From Chamaelirium japonicum (Eukaryota > Streptophyta > Magnoliopsida > Liliales > Melanthiaceae): a DNA stretch of 64,000 bases. Where the stretch lies: contig CANTAL010000134.1 of assembly GCA_947650365.1 (NCBI GenBank), forward strand, positions 124,001 to 188,000. Direction: 5' to 3'. Within the stretch, counting starts at the first letter, position 1, and each line of letters begins with the position of its first letter. Of the stretch, positions 63,971-64,000 are shown one piece after another. Below the pieces are notes generated by a model. That model did no database searches and had not been told where the DNA came from. It saw nothing but the letters and a program-made list of their open reading frames with translations. The position numbers and the translations under genes are program-made.

Positions 63971-64000
63971 ATTCTAATTCATTCGCACGAATATATCCAT

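Larger units (their letters stand above)
1..64000. repeat. Continuous satellite array, 23/28-bp unit, mixed orientation
   Basis: Every line of the window is built from one unit. The plus reading is GATCC plus the 18-nt body ATTCTAATTCATTCGTAC, 23 bp in all. The minus reading is GAATGAATTAGAATGGATC plus GTAC. The unit holds three ATTC tetramers, a GTAC palindrome and a GATC palindrome. About a fifth to a quarter of units are 28 bp because GATCC is replaced by GAATGTATCC. Units differ mostly by one to three substitutions, such as GTAC to GCAC, CATACG, GTATG, CACAC, CTATTTC, CTTACTC, CCTTCG or CTTTC. Both ends of the window lie inside the array, so its true length is unknown. No unique interruption was found. 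Its role cannot be read from sequence; heterochromatin is an inference. Confidence 0.98.
62041..64000 (+). repeat. Plus-orientation block 73 with one micro-inversion
   Basis: Starts like block 17 (J16). 62.38-62.99 kb duplicates 6.78-7.39 kb. CTACTTC and CCTTCG units follow at 63.5-63.8 kb. A single minus unit lies at about 63199-63220 between GATCCATGCT and ACGATCC. The block runs off the window. Confidence 0.95.

Noticed and set aside
1-64000. CRISPR array
   Set aside because: Units are directly adjacent with no unique spacers, occur on both strands and there are no cas genes.
1-64000. Human-type satellite II/III (ATTCC pentamers) or telomere repeat
   Set aside because: ATTC tetramers are present, but the period is 23/28 bp with fixed GTAC and GATC parts. 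No run of ATTCC or of a telomere hexamer was seen.
1-64000. Heat-shock element or homeodomain binding array
   Set aside because: GAA/TTC spacing is not the alternating five-base pattern. TAATT cores are expected by chance in an AT-rich unit, so there is no basis for a regulatory call.
1-64000. LTR element, LINE, SINE, tRNA or rRNA gene inside the array
   Set aside because: No stretch departs from the unit for more than a few bases.

Overview
The whole 64 kb is one satellite-DNA array. I found no stretch of ordinary unique sequence, no believable gene, no RNA gene and no recognisable transposon. The basic unit is 23 bp (GATCC followed by ATTCTAATTCATTCGTAC on the plus strand, about 35% GC). 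A 28-bp version is mixed in, where GATCC becomes GAATGTATCC, usually next to GCAC instead of GTAC. The organism cannot be named. Long satellite of this kind points to a eukaryotic nuclear genome, probably heterochromatin (centromeric, pericentromeric, subtelomeric, sex- or B-chromosomal). Each unit carries two CpGs in CGTACG, and these vary mostly as CG to TG or CA, which suggests a host with CpG methylation.

The notable structure is orientation. The array is cut into about 73 blocks that alternate between the plus reading (ATTCTAATTCATTCG) and the minus reading (GAATGAATTAGAATGG). Plus blocks total about 34.9 kb and minus blocks about 29.1 kb. Blocks run from a single unit to about 3 kb. About 66 of the 72 switches belong to only 16 recurring breakpoint types, named J1-J16 here. 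J1: CCATTATGGATACATTCG. J2: GAATGAATTCGTACGATCC then ATTCGAATTC. J3: ATTCGTACGATCGTACGAAT. J4: GGATCGCATTCTAATTC. J5: CGTACGAATGGATACATTCG. J6: GAATGGATCGTACGAATTC. J7: TATCCATTCGTACGAATG. J8: ATCCATAATGGATCATACG. J9: GGATCGTCATTCTAATTC. J10: GTGCAC. J11: GTACGATCCTGAATTAG. J12: AATGACGATCCATTCTTA. J13: GGATCGTACGATTCATTC. J14: GAATGC then GATCCATGC. J15: a one-unit plus insert inside minus sequence. J16: a GAATTC unit then GGATCGTACGATCC. The inversions were therefore made few times and spread by copying larger segments.

Region by region: 1-10 kb holds blocks of 0.1-2.4 kb, with an 816-bp tandem duplication at 8.9-10.2 kb. 10-24 kb is a mosaic with the longest minus block (18.3-21.2 kb). Part of 11.7-13.5 kb recurs 14,180 bp away at 25.9-27.7 kb. 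28.4-41.9 kb is a tandem pair of a 6.7-6.85 kb higher-order repeat that itself contains ten orientation blocks. 42-49 kb mixes pieces of that repeat with pieces seen at 1.9 and 7.8 kb. 49-51.2 kb is minus with a 701-bp tandem. 51.2-58.2 kb is mainly plus with three copies of a 1.9-kb tandem. 58.2-61.5 kb has a 2,430-bp tandem. 62-64 kb is plus and shares a 0.6-kb segment with 6.8-7.4 kb. Four short open frames of 62-66 codons are by-products of the repeat. Block edges are good to about 10 bp, because a switch inside a palindrome has no exact position. Counts and offsets were made by eye.
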